Assembly (NCBI RefSeq): GCF_000002425.4
Contig: NC_037265.1
Span: 12,914,330-12,978,329 of the forward strand
Source: Physcomitrium patens
Lineage: Eukaryota; Streptophyta; Bryopsida; Funariales; Funariaceae
DNA length: 64,000 nt
Reading direction: 5' to 3'
Positions 22,979-35,303 of the stretch are shown here, piece by piece. The notes below the pieces were generated by a model. The model saw only the letters and a program-made list of their open reading frames with translations, made no database searches and had not been told where the DNA came from. Each line of letters opens with the position of its first letter. Within the stretch, counting starts at the first letter, position 1. The position numbers and the translations under genes were made by a program.

Positions 22979-25351
22979 TTATAGTGGTACCTCCCTAAAA
23001 TCCTTAAATCCTTCAACAATCTTTGGCAATGGTTTCTCCCTCAACCTATCTTGATTCCGTTCATGGTTAGGAGGTACTGTTAGAAATTGTACAGCTTTCC
23101 TCCTATCTTCGCTCCATACCCTTGAATAAGCACAACCATCGTCAAGTACCTTTGTTTCCATCCGTGTTGCCGTGATATAAGGTTGTCTTAAAATCAACGG
23201 ATAAGATGTTGTATCTTGAACGAAGAAATGTTGCTCCGTCACAACATCCCCAATCCGAATTTTGACATCTGGACAAGCTCCATATAATTCGCCTCGTGTG
23301 TTATTAGCTGCTCGTATTGCCCATCCATGTTCCATATCAATTGGCCATTTTTGCTTCTTATAAAGATCTTTAGACATGAGATTTATTTCAGAACCATGGT
23401 CCACCAAAGCAACTATTGGTTCTTCTATATCTCCTACCTTCACCAATACCTCAGTAGTTGCCCTTGCCCAATGCTTTCGAGTATAATGGCTCAAAGTTTC
23501 CATTTCCTTGTCACTAGAATCTTCGAAACGTACTCGCTGATTATACCCATTCTTTTCATTTGTTGGTTACTTGTAACCAATATCAACCTCTGCTTCATCT
23601 CTACATATTCTTGCATCAATAGCATGACTCATTCCAGTTTCGTCCATTAATTGCCTCTTTCGCTTAATGCTGTCAATGATAACATCATGAAACTCCTTCT
23701 TTGCAATTCCCAAGACTTCTTTCAATGTGAATTCCACCTTAGCATTTAATATACGTTCTTCCAACACCCCTTTCAAATTTGTTGCCGCTTCAATGTCAGA
23801 AAGTAGCTTATAAGCAATTGATTTGCTCTTATCTTTTGTCTCCGTTGTTTTTTCTCCCAATGATGCTGAGGTATCCTTTACAGGCAATTCTTGTGAAGCT
23901 GCCTCCCGAGCCTTGTCTCCTCGAGTTTGCCTCTTAAAAGAATTTCCTTCTCTAGTATCATCAAACTTTCCTCGTCTTTTTTCTTCCATCAAAGCTTCAT
24001 GTTGGATCTTAGCAATATATGCATGAACTGAAAGAGACTCAACAGGATCCTCCCAACTTGTTCTTCCTCGTATTGTAGTTGCAGTTCTCAATAACGCTTC
24101 TCGAGGTAATTTCCCTTCTTGCATTGTAAAAACGGCAGAAGCCCAAAACTCACTAGTTTCCGTACTTCCACCAATTTCATCATCTACTCTAGCACCATAA
24201 CTTGCACTTTCTCGTACTACTGTTTCATGCTCTTTTAAGTAATCTTGAACCAATGCTCTCATTCCTCCCTTGCCAAAATTGGTTTGAAGAAGATCCTCCC
24301 TATCTTTCAATGCTATCTTCCCATCTTTCCAGCAAATAATTCCCTGCCGTATCATATTATTAAATTCATTGCAATCTTTTCTAGTGTGTGAAGCATCATC
24401 ACACCAAATGCATCTTTGTACATATCCTTGTTTTGAAACATTCTTCGAATTTTTTATAGAAGTATTCTCTTCAAGTCTTGCCAATTTGATTTGAAGATCT
24501 CGCATTCTTCGTATAATTTCTTCCATACCCATATCTGCTTTCTTTGACAAGGATGTCGAAGGTTGAACTGTAGGCATTGTCGGTGGTGTTGTACGTATTG
24601 GAGCTTTGGGTGCTTGTACTGTTTTCGGAATATTGCTCCTATCCTTTCTCTTTTCTTTTTTTGTAAGCAACCCCACCGCATCTTCAACGTTCTTCCACTT
24701 CGTTGTCAATCCTTCATCTTCTTCTTTGTCTTCAAGAAGGGGTTCTAATTTCTCTTGCAATTCTCCATCAACAGCTTGAAGAAATAGATCAACTTTGTTC
24801 GGCTCCAATGTCAATTTTTCTACCTTCGATAATTGAGAGTACTGCCTCTCAAATTCTCTTAGTAGCTCTGTTGCTTGCAAATTCTTATTGGGCCGTTCAA
24901 TCCATCCCAGAAACTGCTTCTTAGTAATGCAATCAGCATCTTCCAAGAAATATTCGTCTTTCAATGCATGTGAAAAATCCTCCCATGAATTCCCACAACG
25001 ATCCGTAATCGATGTAATGTGGTCCCTTATCTCCGGTATTGTGGCAAGTCCAAATAATGCAACCATTTTCTTCTCAGAAACCCGATTTAATTCCATTTCA
25101 CGAACATAACATCTTAACTACCTTGAAATATTCCTCCCATCAAATTGATCAATTTTATTGACCACTGCTTGCAATGCTTTGGTTGCCAAAGCTTCCTTTC
25201 GATCATTGCTTTGTTGTTGCTGCATTGACAATGAGAAGGCTTGAAACAAACTAGCAATAGACGGATCCATGTGCATACCTTGTCTTTTAGAAGACTCCCC
25301 ACCACAAACTTCTCCCAAAAATCCTTCAAAATTTTTATTTTCGTTTTCTAT
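22979..25351 (-). pseudogene. gag-protease pseudogene of element C
   Basis: One frame covers capsid, zinc knuckle and protease. By alignment with element F the start codon is at 25349-25351 but reads ATA here. A stop at 25118-25120 follows residue 77 and another at 23567-23569 separates gag from protease; F has Gln at the latter. The CCHC knuckle (CIWCDDASHTRKDC) is at 24371-24412, canonical spacing. The protease active site at 23390-23401 reads DHGS instead of DTGS/DSGS, followed by EINLMS. The same DHG occurs in F and G, so it is ancestral. The protease frame ends at 22979; RT continues in the minus-one frame. Confidence 0.9.
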
Positions 25352-25400
25352 AAAATTAAAGATAAAATCAACCGAAATCCAATACCTTCCACCTCAAGCT

Positions 25401-25418
25401 TTCACGTCGGATTCACCA
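25401..25418 (-). promoter_or_regulatory. Primer binding site of element C
   Basis: TGGTGAATCCGACGTGAA on the minus strand, four bases inside the 5' LTR, starting with the TGG that pairs with a tRNA CCA end. Element F has the same site with two changes (54123-54140). The tRNA would end in GGATTCACCA; I do not assign the isoacceptor. Confidence 0.8.
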
Positions 25419-25422
25419 CTTA

Positions 25423-26733
25423 TGTCGTATTACGTGCTTTCCTGCTCGAGAACGCGCCGGGCGTCTGGCTGTAGAAGGTAGTATGGAGATTCGCCGATAG
25501 TCAAGCAGTCTATCAGTTTTTGACTGCTGGAATATAAACGACTGCAACAATGTACCGTAAATCTATATGGATGCTCTTCGACTGCTTGTCGAAGTCTCTT
25601 TTTTTTTTTTTTTTTTTTTTCCCAGCCGATAGGTCTCTAGACGTTACAGAGAACCCCGAACAACCCAAATTGTTAATCTTCAATACCCCTTTGTACTTAC
25701 GATCTTGTATCCACTGACTGTCCTGTTAGATTAACCCAATAAATTTCATTCACTCCGCATACTCAATCCTATAGACACCCCTTTAATCCTTCAATCACAG
25801 ATGTAACTCGATTTTACAAAACAGTCAAGAGTATTCAACCCACTTCATTTAAAAATCCTGATTCACCATTACAATACTGACTTCAGCAGCGATTGCCTCA
25901 GTCTTCCCAAAACTCTACAAAGAAGAAAAATCCAAATTCTATGTCTTTCCTTCCCCGACCCGAAGCATGAAGCTCCTCTCTCTAATTCCCTTGATCTTCA
26001 AAAAACTCCAAAAAACCGAACTAGTAACCTTGCAAAAGCTTGAAAAACTCCGCTCCCCTCCGATTCCCCCCTTAACCTTATCCTCTGAATTTCTTCAATC
26101 TTCCGTCTTAGATCTGGAATTGGCTCCCACCTCAAGCTTGGATCCGAAATTGGCTCTCGCCATCAAGCTTTCTCCTCCGTTTTTACCTTTAAGAGATCCA
26201 TTTACCGTAAACAACGTTCCCTGAAATGGCACAGAGAACAGGACAGCCTGAAACAGAATCAAACCCCGTAATCAGGACCACATTGAGTCGCCCGACCAAT
26301 TCAGGTCCTATATTGGGAAAGATGCCCGTAGTAACCTAGATGTTCCCGTAATTGGGTAAAATTGGTCCTCGCATCAGATTGGCTAAGATTCGTAGTAAGA
26401 CCTGGATTTCCCGTAATTAGACTGCATTGGGTTGACCGGCCAATTCAGGTCTCATATTGGATAAGAAGACCCAAATTGGATTATCAAAATTGGATCCAAT
26501 TGGCTCCTCGAACCCGTCGTGTGAATTGATCCTTCTCTTCCTGCTGACTCCCGTTATTGGAATCGAACGGAGCATTTCAGTATGCCCCGGCTGACTGTAA
26601 CGGAGTGACTGAACCTGACCACTCAGTATTTGTACTGGAGTTGGTCGATGCTCCCAATATTCGAGGTAACTGAATATTAATAAAATTCTCCTTTCTTTTT
26701 ATTTTCACTGTATACTTGTATTACAACACGACA
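25423..26733 (-). repeat. 5' LTR of element C
   Basis: 1311 bp, near-identical to 18259-19570, with the poly-T run at 25599-25620 and the same H-related segment (about 26185-26640). Confidence 0.95.
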
Positions 26734-26913
26734 CCGCTTGCTGCCGTGGCCGCCCTAACGATGCTGCCGCCACCGTCGCCGCTGCTATCCGTCGCTGCCC
26801 CCTGCCTGGCGTCGTTGCCCGCAGCTGCCACCATGTCGCCTTATTGCTGTCACCCTACTGCTGCTTGTTGTGCCATCTTATTGTTGTTCTGCTGCCTTAA
26901 TCTATAATCTCCT

Positions 26914-26974
<61 letters not shown>

Positions 26975-27117
26975 TTTTATTTTTTCAAGTTCAAGTTCAT
27001 CATTTTATTTGACTTTATATTTGAAGGTATGCATTATTCTACTTTTCTACTTGATCTTATATTTTCTTTATAGATTTATTTATAATCAATGCTTCAACAT
27101 CTTCAATTGCTTCTACT
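26734..27117 (+). other. Leader of copia E, right part, with (TA)n
   Basis: Continues the GC-rich leader (GCCGCC, GCTGCC runs to about 26895). The first four bases CCGC are the target duplication of element C. A perfect AT dinucleotide run of about 50 bases at 26917-26966 follows, then AT-rich DNA up to gag. Confidence 0.75.
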
Positions 27118-27897
27118 ATGGTTCCAACTATTAGCTATGCATCCCAACATTTTCAAGCTCTTTTATTTCCACCATTGACTGTGGATGGAAACAATTATCT
27201 ATCATGGGTAAAAATGGCAAAAGTAAATTTATTTGTAGAATAACTCTCGGATGCCATTATGTTTGAAGAATCTCCTACAATAAGTATTTCTATACCTCAT
27301 GCTATTTGTTGGAAAGCACTTCTTCTCCTTTGTCATCATCTTGGACCTGCATTATAACATCAATATTTAAAAATGGAAGATCCTGCAGAACTTTGGAAGA
27401 ATCTTAAATCTAGGTTTGATCATCAAAAGACCATTTTTCTTCCACATGCATGTCATAATTGGATACATTTATGTGTCTTGGATTTTCCAAATTTAAATGC
27501 TTTCAATAGTGAAATGTATAGTATTGTCTCACAATTACGATTATGTGGACAAAGCATTTCTGAAGAAGAAATGATTGAGAAAAATCTCTCTACATTTCTT
27601 CCTGTATCTGTTGTGTATGCACAACAATACAAGAACATGGAATTTCAAAGTCATTCTGATCTCATGTCCTATCTACTTCTTGTGGAGAAACAAAATGAGC
27701 TACTCTTGCGCAATGCGGAAGCTCGTCCTATTGGAACTACAATTCTAGAATCTCATGCACTTAATATTTCAAAGTCTAAGAAGAAATTATATAAACATGG
27801 AAAACGTGCTCATAAGTATCAAGGTAGTCATAGTCAAGACTATTTCTACCTATATGGAAAGAATAAACGTTCTACTATTAATTATAATAGAAAATAA
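27118..27897 (+). pseudogene. gag pseudogene of copia E
   Basis: Capsid protein of a Ty1/copia element. The first in-frame ATG is 27118. The N-terminus has the typical LTVDGNNYLSWVKMAK block, and the middle (ELWKNLKSRFDHQK, then EMYSIVSQLRLCGQ and EEMIEKNLSTFLP) is the UBN2-type capsid region. Stops occur near 27241 and 27355. A zinc knuckle remnant follows the stop at 27895 (CHKCRMIGYLTHVC near 27915), with Tyr in place of His. Confidence 0.85.
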
Positions 27898-28079
27898 AAA
27901 TCATAGATTCGTTCTTGCCATAAGTGTAGAATGATTGGATATTTAACACATGTGTGCCGTATTTCAAAATATTTTAATAAAATATTCCAAGAAAATAAGA
28001 AATTACGAGCTGAGACTCGTGAAGATCATACCATGGATGCGTCCATGGATTCAATTGGTGTTGATGACTTAGAGGCTTA

Positions 28080-31000
28080 AATGAATATTAAAACCTCTGA
28101 TAATGAATCAAATGATGCGTTCATTGATTTTGCAACAACACATACTATCTTCTGAGATAGACGATTTTTTATTGAAAAATCTTCAACTTGGCAAACTAAA
28201 AATATGATGACCATGGCTGGAGCAAATGCATTTTGTTTCCAAGAGGGCATAGTGATGGTAAAATTACATGTGGATTCCATCATAAAATGTAAACATGCGA
28301 TGTTTGCACCCTCAGCACCTCAGAGTTTGATCAGCTATCAAGATTTGTGTATTAATGATTATCACCTCTTGACTGCCACTTTAAATAGAAAAGAGATTTT
28401 GATTCTTGCGAAGAACCATGAAGTTGTTGAAAAAGCTTTTGCTATAGAAAATGATTTATACCGAATTGTGATTTGGCCTCCCATTATATTTAATTTTGCA
28501 TCATCTATCTCAGAGAGTCGTGTTTCTCTCTAGCATGGACGATTGGGACATCCAAGCTCCACATTATTTAGAAAGATCATTCCATGTATAACTGGGTATA
28601 ATTTAAACATTGCAGATGTATACTCTATGGAATTATGTCATGCATGCATGCAAGATAAAATGATTATTCAGCCTTCAATTTGGAAACTTCTACAAGAATT
28701 ACCACCAATGCTTGAAAGATTGCATGGTGATATTTGTGGTCCTATTAATCCAATATTAGGACCATTTAATTATTTTTTGGTCTTTGTTGATGCATTAGGT
28801 AAACGATCACATGTTTCATTATTATCAACTCGAAACATGGTTTTTGCCAATCTTATATCTATGCTTATTTACTTTTGGGCACATTTTCCTGATTATCCTA
28901 TAAAAACATTACGTATGGATAATACAAAAGAATTCACATCAAAGTCTTTTGAAGACTGTTGTACTGCAACAAGAATCGAGTTGACATATTGTGTTCCATA
29001 TGAACATGCTCAAAATGGACTTACATAGTCATTTATAAAGCGTATACAACTCATTACCCGGCCACTCTTCCTTCACGCAAATCTACCTATATCTATGTGG
29101 GATCATGCAATTTTACGTGCTGCAGCATTAATATGCCTCCGCCCTTCTTCTCTTGAAATTGTTTCACCACATGAGCTCATTTTGGGTCGTATTCCAAATG
29201 TATCTCATTTATGAGTATTTGGTTCCCGTGCTTGGATTCCAGTACCAGAACCTCAATGGCGTACCATTGGAGCTCATCGATAAGAAGGCATATATGTTGG
29301 TTTTGATTTACTAAGCATTATTCGTATTGTTGATCTATCAACTAGCAAATTATTACGTGCACATTTGCAAAATTTTTGTTTTGAAGAAATTATATTTCCA
29401 TCTCTTCAAGAAAGACTATCCAATCAACAAAGAAATAAAGTACTGATATTTGAAGCACCAGAAATGTTTACAATGAATCTCGATCCTCGGACATCTTTGG
29501 TAGAAACTGAAGTTGCTAAGATGTCACATTTAAAATGGATTACGGATAAAAGACATGATGGCTTCAATGATGCACCTAGAATTACAAGAGTTCTTATTAA
29601 TGAGGCTTAGAATGTACCTACTCAGATTGTAGTGCCATTGACTACAATACCTCAAGTTGTAAGAACAATAACTAAAAGAACTTGTGGACCAAATAAGCAA
29701 CCACGTAAGAAGAAAGCTATAAAATTAACTAATCTTGATATTATTTCTTAAGAAATTGCCACTCATCTTGTAAGACTACTAATTCATGATGATACATTGA
29801 TGCATAATATACCTTCAATTCCTATGAAAAATAATCTTGGAATTAGAAGAAATAAGAACAAGTTGAGTAAAGAATTATATATTCTGTATTATGCTACAGA
29901 TAATTTTTGGGATAGACCATCTATTATGATAGATGAATCATTTGTATATTTGATTATAGAAGCCTTTTCTTGTGAGGAAGACGCTCTTGAACCTCAAACC
30001 ATCAAAGAAGCGATGCGTTGCTCAGATTGGTCAAAATAAAAAACTACTATTAAGGAGGAGTATGCCTCTTTGCATAAGAGAAAAGTCTTTGGTCTAATTA
30101 TAGATACTCTTACATCTTATCCTAAGGGATATAAAATGGTATTAATATGCAAGCAAGATGCTCAAGGCCAAATAAACCGCTATAAAGCTTATCTTGTTGC
30201 TCAAGGATTTACTCAACAATTTGGCATTGATTATAAATCCACATATTCTTTAGTCATGGATTCAATTACATTTTTATATATTATTGGAATGGCTGTTCAT
30301 GCCACCCTTGAAATGTATTTGATGGATATAGTAACTGCATATATATATGGTTCTCTTGATACAAATATTTATATGAAAGTTCCACCTGACTTAGAAATAA
30401 GAACTCCAAATCAACCCGCCCCAAAAAAATATCGTGGTATTAAATTATATAAGGCCATGTATGGTTTAAAATAATCTGAACGAATGTGGTATCAATGTCT
30501 TTAAGATTATTTAATTACAAATAATTTTATAAGTAATCCACTAATTTCTTGTTTGTTTATCAAACAAGATAAAACTAGTTTTGTGATCATCGCTGTATAT
30601 GTTGATAATCTTAATCTAGTGGATACTACATCTGCATGTGTTACAGCTACAAACCTACTTATACGTGAATTTGCTATGAAAATCCTAGGAAAAATAACTT
30701 TCTACATTGATCTTCAGATTATACATCTAACAGATGGTAGTATTTTTCTCTACCAACTAATGTATATTAGACGAATCTTACAAAGATTTAATATGATTGA
30801 TGCTTATCCATTGTCCTCACCAATGGTTGGATGTGGTCGTGATGGTCATGATCCATACTATCTATACGAGGAGGAGGAGGAGGAAATATTGGGAGACCAA
30901 TATCCATACCTCACAGCGATTGGAGCACTTTTATATTTAGCTACATCTACAAGACCAGATATTGCATTTGCAGTTAGTGTTCTTGCAAGACATAGTGCAC

Positions 31001-31557
31001 ATCCAACACTATGACATTGGAATGGCATCAAACATTTATTACGTTATTTAAAAGGTATTGAAGACTTGAGATTATACTATACACAATCTACATATCCAAA
31101 ATTGGTTAGATATTATGATACAGGATATAAATCTGATATTGCAACAACTAAATCTCAAACAGGATATGTATTTTTAAGACATGGAGCTGCAATATCATGG
31201 AAATCAATGAAACAAACAATAACTTCAACTTCATCCAACCATGCAAAAATCATTGCCTTACATGAAGCATCTCAAGAATGTATTTGGTTGCGATCAATTG
31301 ATAAATTTATTCAAACAACTTGTGGATTTTCATATGATGATTTTCTAACTATCTTGCATGAAGATAATAGTACTTGTGTTGCACAGATACAAGTTGGTTT
31401 CATTAAAGGAGACAGGACAAAGCATATTGATCCAAAATATTTTAGTTATACTCATGTCTTGATTACTGATCAAGTACTTATAATTAAGAAAATTGAATCT
31501 ATAAATAACCTTGCTGATCTCTTCACCAAAGCTCTCCCATTAAGCAACCATCGTTGA
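28080..31557 (+). pseudogene. pol pseudogene of copia E (PR-IN-RT-RH)
   Basis: Copia order. A protease remnant lies about 28110-28340 without a clear DSG. Integrase has an HGRLGH zinc region from 28533 and CHACMQDK near 28645. LHGDICGP near 28720 and RMDNTKEF near 28913 carry two catalytic Asp. The Glu after QNG (near 29020) is lost next to a stop. RT spans about 30070-30700, with YKAYLVAQGFTQQ present and the catalytic box YVDN where YVDD is expected (30595-30610). RNase H spans about 30920-31557 with STRPDIAFAVS and QTGYVFLRHGAAISWKS, and a C-terminal ADLFTKALP. At least ten stops; frames otherwise mostly maintained. Confidence 0.88.
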
Positions 31558-31800
31558 CTTACTTATGGCATTGGTTTGCGACGACTTGCTTTTCTTGAAT
31601 AAGAAAGTTAATGAGCTCTTTAAATAATTAAAGAAAATGATGTTGTAGTCTTTTTTCTTCATCTATGGTTTTGTCCTTAAATAAAATAAGATTTTTCTAG
31701 ATAAGGTTTTAATGAGGCAACAATTGTTGATCTTGCAAGATCACAGAAAAGTATAGATCATGATTCTATACAAATTTTATATTATGTAAATATTATGATG

Positions 31801-31812
31801 AGCAAGGAGGAG
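31801..31812 (+). promoter_or_regulatory. Polypurine tract of copia E
   Basis: AGCAAGGAGGAG immediately before the 3' LTR. Confidence 0.75.
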
Positions 31813-32082
31813 TATTGAGATCATTAAATGTAGCCGACACTCTCCATAATATTTACTATAGACTACAGTAAATACTGTAGCTACAATATTTAGAGTCTAG
31901 TGGAGAAGTATTATTTATCCTCTCCTCTTTTTTCCTCTTGTATATGACATACAACTAGATCAATAGATTTTTGTGTGTAAAGCTCTCTCTCTTTAGAAAC
32001 CCTCATGTATATGATTTACTACTACTCTTGTGTGTGTGTATGACTTACTATTACTCTTGTGTCTTTCTAAACATTTTCAACA
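31813..32082 (+). repeat. 3' LTR of copia E
   Basis: 270 bp, TATTGAGATC to TTTTCAACA; aligns fully to 17663-17931. Confidence 0.9.
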
Positions 32083-32410
32083 AATACAACTACTCAGAAG
32101 ACTGATTCGTGTTGCTCTCATAGTATTTTGACCTCGGCGACTCTGTTGTGTTGGAGAATGAATGGGAGGATGTTAGACCAACCATTACATCACTGTCCTA
32201 GTCCTGAAGAAGATTTTGTTGAAAAATTGTTGAGGATTCATAATTATAGTTAAAGATGTTTCATTGTAGGCCATGACCTACTGGCTCATGATTCAACTAC
32301 ATCTTCATTGCTCACGCTACTACTGCTTGGGTTGCATGGGGATTCTACACATTACCAGAAACTCCACTGAAGCAGAAGCATAACTTCAACTTTGTAATTT
32401 TTTGCTTAAT
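32083..32410. other. Flank of copia E, origin unknown
   Basis: Less AT-rich than what follows. It begins with AATAC, the right target duplication of E, so it was contiguous with the gene-like fragment at 17063-17657. A plus-strand stretch free of stops near 32150-32250 reads WRMNGRMLDQPLHHCPSPEE, which I do not recognise. Confidence 0.45.
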
Positions 32411-33122
32411 ATATTCTAGATCTTTAAAATGCAATATGCAAAAATCAATATAAATAAAAACACAAAATAAATTTCCATCTGAATTTTTTGATGAAGTGAT
32501 GATATCTCATTTACTTGAATGATTTGAAATTTATTCAGGACTTAAAAAACTTTATTTGGAATAGAAGTATTTAGATTTTAAGATTTGGCATTGATTGTGA
32601 TTTGGAAGGAAAAAAAAAAAAAAAAAAAAAAAAAAACTATGAGAAAGATTTGATTAGACAATTTTTTAAGAATATATTTTATTTATGTAGGTAATTATTT
32701 TAAGACATATGTTATGTGCTTATAGAATTATTTTACGTAATTTATTTTTAAAATCATATTTAATAGTTGAACCATAAATTTTATGAGCACTAAATTAAAT
32801 CTGAAAAAATAACAAGTAAGAATAAGATTAGAATAATATTATAAAAACCCTTAATAATGCATAAATTTTGATTGATTACTTTTAATATGCCAAATAGAGT
32901 GATTAAATTCTTATAACATTTTTTTTTTGCTCCATTATGTTGTGGTTTAATTATAAAAAAGACTAGAACTTTGTAACAGGATAAAAAATATACCAAAAAT
33001 ATGTTAATAAACAGTCAAGTAAATAAATAAATATGTATTAGGATGATATAACTTCTCTATATAACATGTCATAGATGAATAAATAAATCAAATATTAATT
33101 ATTTCAAAAAAAATCACAAAAA

Positions 33123-33164
<42 letters not shown>

Positions 33165-35123
33165 TTATTTATTTATTTATTTGAATATTTAATATAATTC
33201 ATAACTGATTTACTAAAATCTGAGTATTTAATATTGTTATAATTGTTATTTAAAAGCACTACATTAGTAGTTTTTTCAAGCTAATATTTTGTATGAGTTT
33301 TATATCAAGAAAAAGAAAATCAACATCAATAAAGATATTGCAAGATGACTACAGTCAATATAGCAACTTAAGCAATAGTTTCTTTAAAAAAATAAAGTAG
33401 AATTTTCATTTTTGAAAATAATAAAAAAATACTAGTAAATATTACAAAATAAAATCGTAAAATCAATGCTTCAAATATATCTTTTGTGGAAGTGTAGAAT
33501 ATATTTGTTAAAAAGCATTCTCTTGTCTATGGATACCATTTGATAAAAAAAATAGTATAAAAAAAATAATTTATTAAAATTAAGTAATTGATAATATTTC
33601 TTGTGGATTATTATAAAATTCTTAATATAAAACCATTTAAATATTTACACTATTGTCAAAAAAATTATTTGTGTATTAAATTCATCTTATCAAAATAATT
33701 ACAATTATTCTTAGTTATAATTACTAATAAATTATAACTAAAAAATTAGAAATCTAAGTAGAATTTATTAATAATATAATTAATTAAAGTCCAACCTATT
33801 AAAATTTCAAATTTTAACTTTATTTCTTTGCCTACAATAGACTTATCAAATTGATTTTATTTTTTATCTATAATCTTATGTAGTCATAGAGCTTTAACAT
33901 GAATTATCTACAAAATATGACAAAAAGTAATATCTATTTTATTCATATATTATAAAATTTATTTTTTTGTTATTTAGAGTATTAATGTAATTTAAATTAT
34001 ACTATTAGTATATATATTTTTAGTTTCTATAGCTTCACATTTAATAATATTATTAATACACCTTATTCTTATACTTAAAAGCATCTAGTTAAACAACTTT
34101 AATAGTATTTTTTTTTTGTAATCTTACCATAGTTGCAAAAAATTTATTGTATGCATCAAAATCAATACATTTAAATTCTATTCTAATTTAAGATTAACTT
34201 ATAATATACCAATGTTTTATAAAATGTATTTAAAATATATAGTATAAAGTAGATTTTTTAAATTATAATACATATTTTTATTATTTTTTATTTTTACATA
34301 ATTTTAAGTTTAAAAAATTAAAATATTAAAAAATGAAATATTATATATGTATGTATAATAATTTTAATTATATTTATCCATGTATTTTTATATCAAAGTA
34401 TTCAAAAGATAAAATTATTTCTTCATTGATGTGAAGAGAATTTAATTTCAAAAAATTAAGTAAAGAGTCACTTTCACAAAAATTCTATCTATTATTATTA
34501 TTCAAAGTTTTTTTTTTAATGTAAATATTTTAAAATTTGAATCTAATAGTTTGACTTTATGAAGAATAATGCAATTATTACTGAAACATCTTCAAATACA
34601 ATATATTCTTATTTTATTTTTTGGAAATAGTAAATTTTTAATTATCCTCTAATTTTAATATTAATCTCTTATTTATGCCAAGTATATGTAAATTAATATA
34701 TATATTTTTTTTAAGATAATTATATTTTTAAATATTCCTTTTTTTTAATTTAATTCCAATCAAATTATAAAATAATTAATTTTTTGTCTTTTTTTTCACA
34801 AAACCTTAAAACTTACACAATCTTTTAAAGTGGTTGCATATCTCTTCTTAAGAATTGTTATTAGTAATATAATATATAAAATATTATAAATTAATGCTTC
34901 ATATGTCTAAATTCTTATTTAAATAAAAGATAAGATATAATATTAAATAAAATTTTAAATCTTAATTATTATTTTTAAGAAGTATGAATTAAAAAATATC
35001 ATTTATTATAAAGATAATCATTAAAAATAACGAAATACAAGGATTTTTTAATTTATAATGCTTAATTTGAATTTTGATAAACATTACTATTATCATTATT
35101 ATACTATCTAGTGCCTCTATGAA
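32411..35123. other. AT-rich noncoding DNA
   Basis: About 2.7 kb of very AT-rich sequence with no credible ORF. Contains a 27-base poly-A run (32610-32636) and an AT dinucleotide run (33126-33163). No known element recognised. Confidence 0.65.
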
Positions 35124-35303
35124 GGTCATAGACATATATATTTACTCCAAAAGTTACTTAGATATTATAAATAGGTAATTATAGGTTAATTTAATAATAT
35201 CTTGTAGAAAAGCTTTCTAGAAGCTCTATAGGTGTAATTTTACTTTTACATGTATCTATAGGTGATTATTAAGTTATGAACTTAGCTAACAAGTTAACCA
35301 CGT
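35124..35303 (+). repeat. Family 1 LTR fragment K
   Basis: Aligns to the first 180 bases of the chromovirus LTR (compare 4443-4620): GGTCATAGAC at the start, CTTTCTAGAAGC and GTTAACCACG at the end. Cut at 35303 by insertion of element G, whose LTR begins TGTCA at 35304. The rest of K was not found to the right. Confidence 0.75.

Larger units (their letters stand above)
18259..26733 (-). mobile_element. Ty3 element C (family 2), nearly complete
   Basis: Minus-strand element with LTRs of 1312 and 1311 bp (about 26 substitutions by eye, roughly 98% identical), an 18-nt primer site, gag-protease, RT, RNase H, integrase and polypurine tract. The LTR ends form the perfect inverted repeat TGTCG/CGACA. 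It is a recent insertion but already defective: two stops in gag-protease, a deletion between RT and RNase H, stops in integrase, and altered catalytic residues. Confidence 0.95.
17663..32082 (+). mobile_element. Ty1/copia element E, split by element C
   Basis: LTRs of 269 and 270 bp (TGTTGAGATC to TTTCAACA) enclose gag, protease, integrase, RT and RNase H in the copia order. Element C (18259-26733) lies in its leader with its own 4-bp duplication, so E is the older insertion. The two LTRs are visibly more diverged than those of C. All frames contain stops. Confidence 0.92.

Noticed and set aside
26716..27073. Ala/Pro-rich and Ile/Tyr-repeat ORFs
   Set aside because: These are translations of GC trinucleotide runs and of the AT dinucleotide run in the copia leader.
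32150..32250. Short open stretch considered as a host exon
   Set aside because: Too short, no splice signals I trust and no recognisable protein; kept only as unknown flank.
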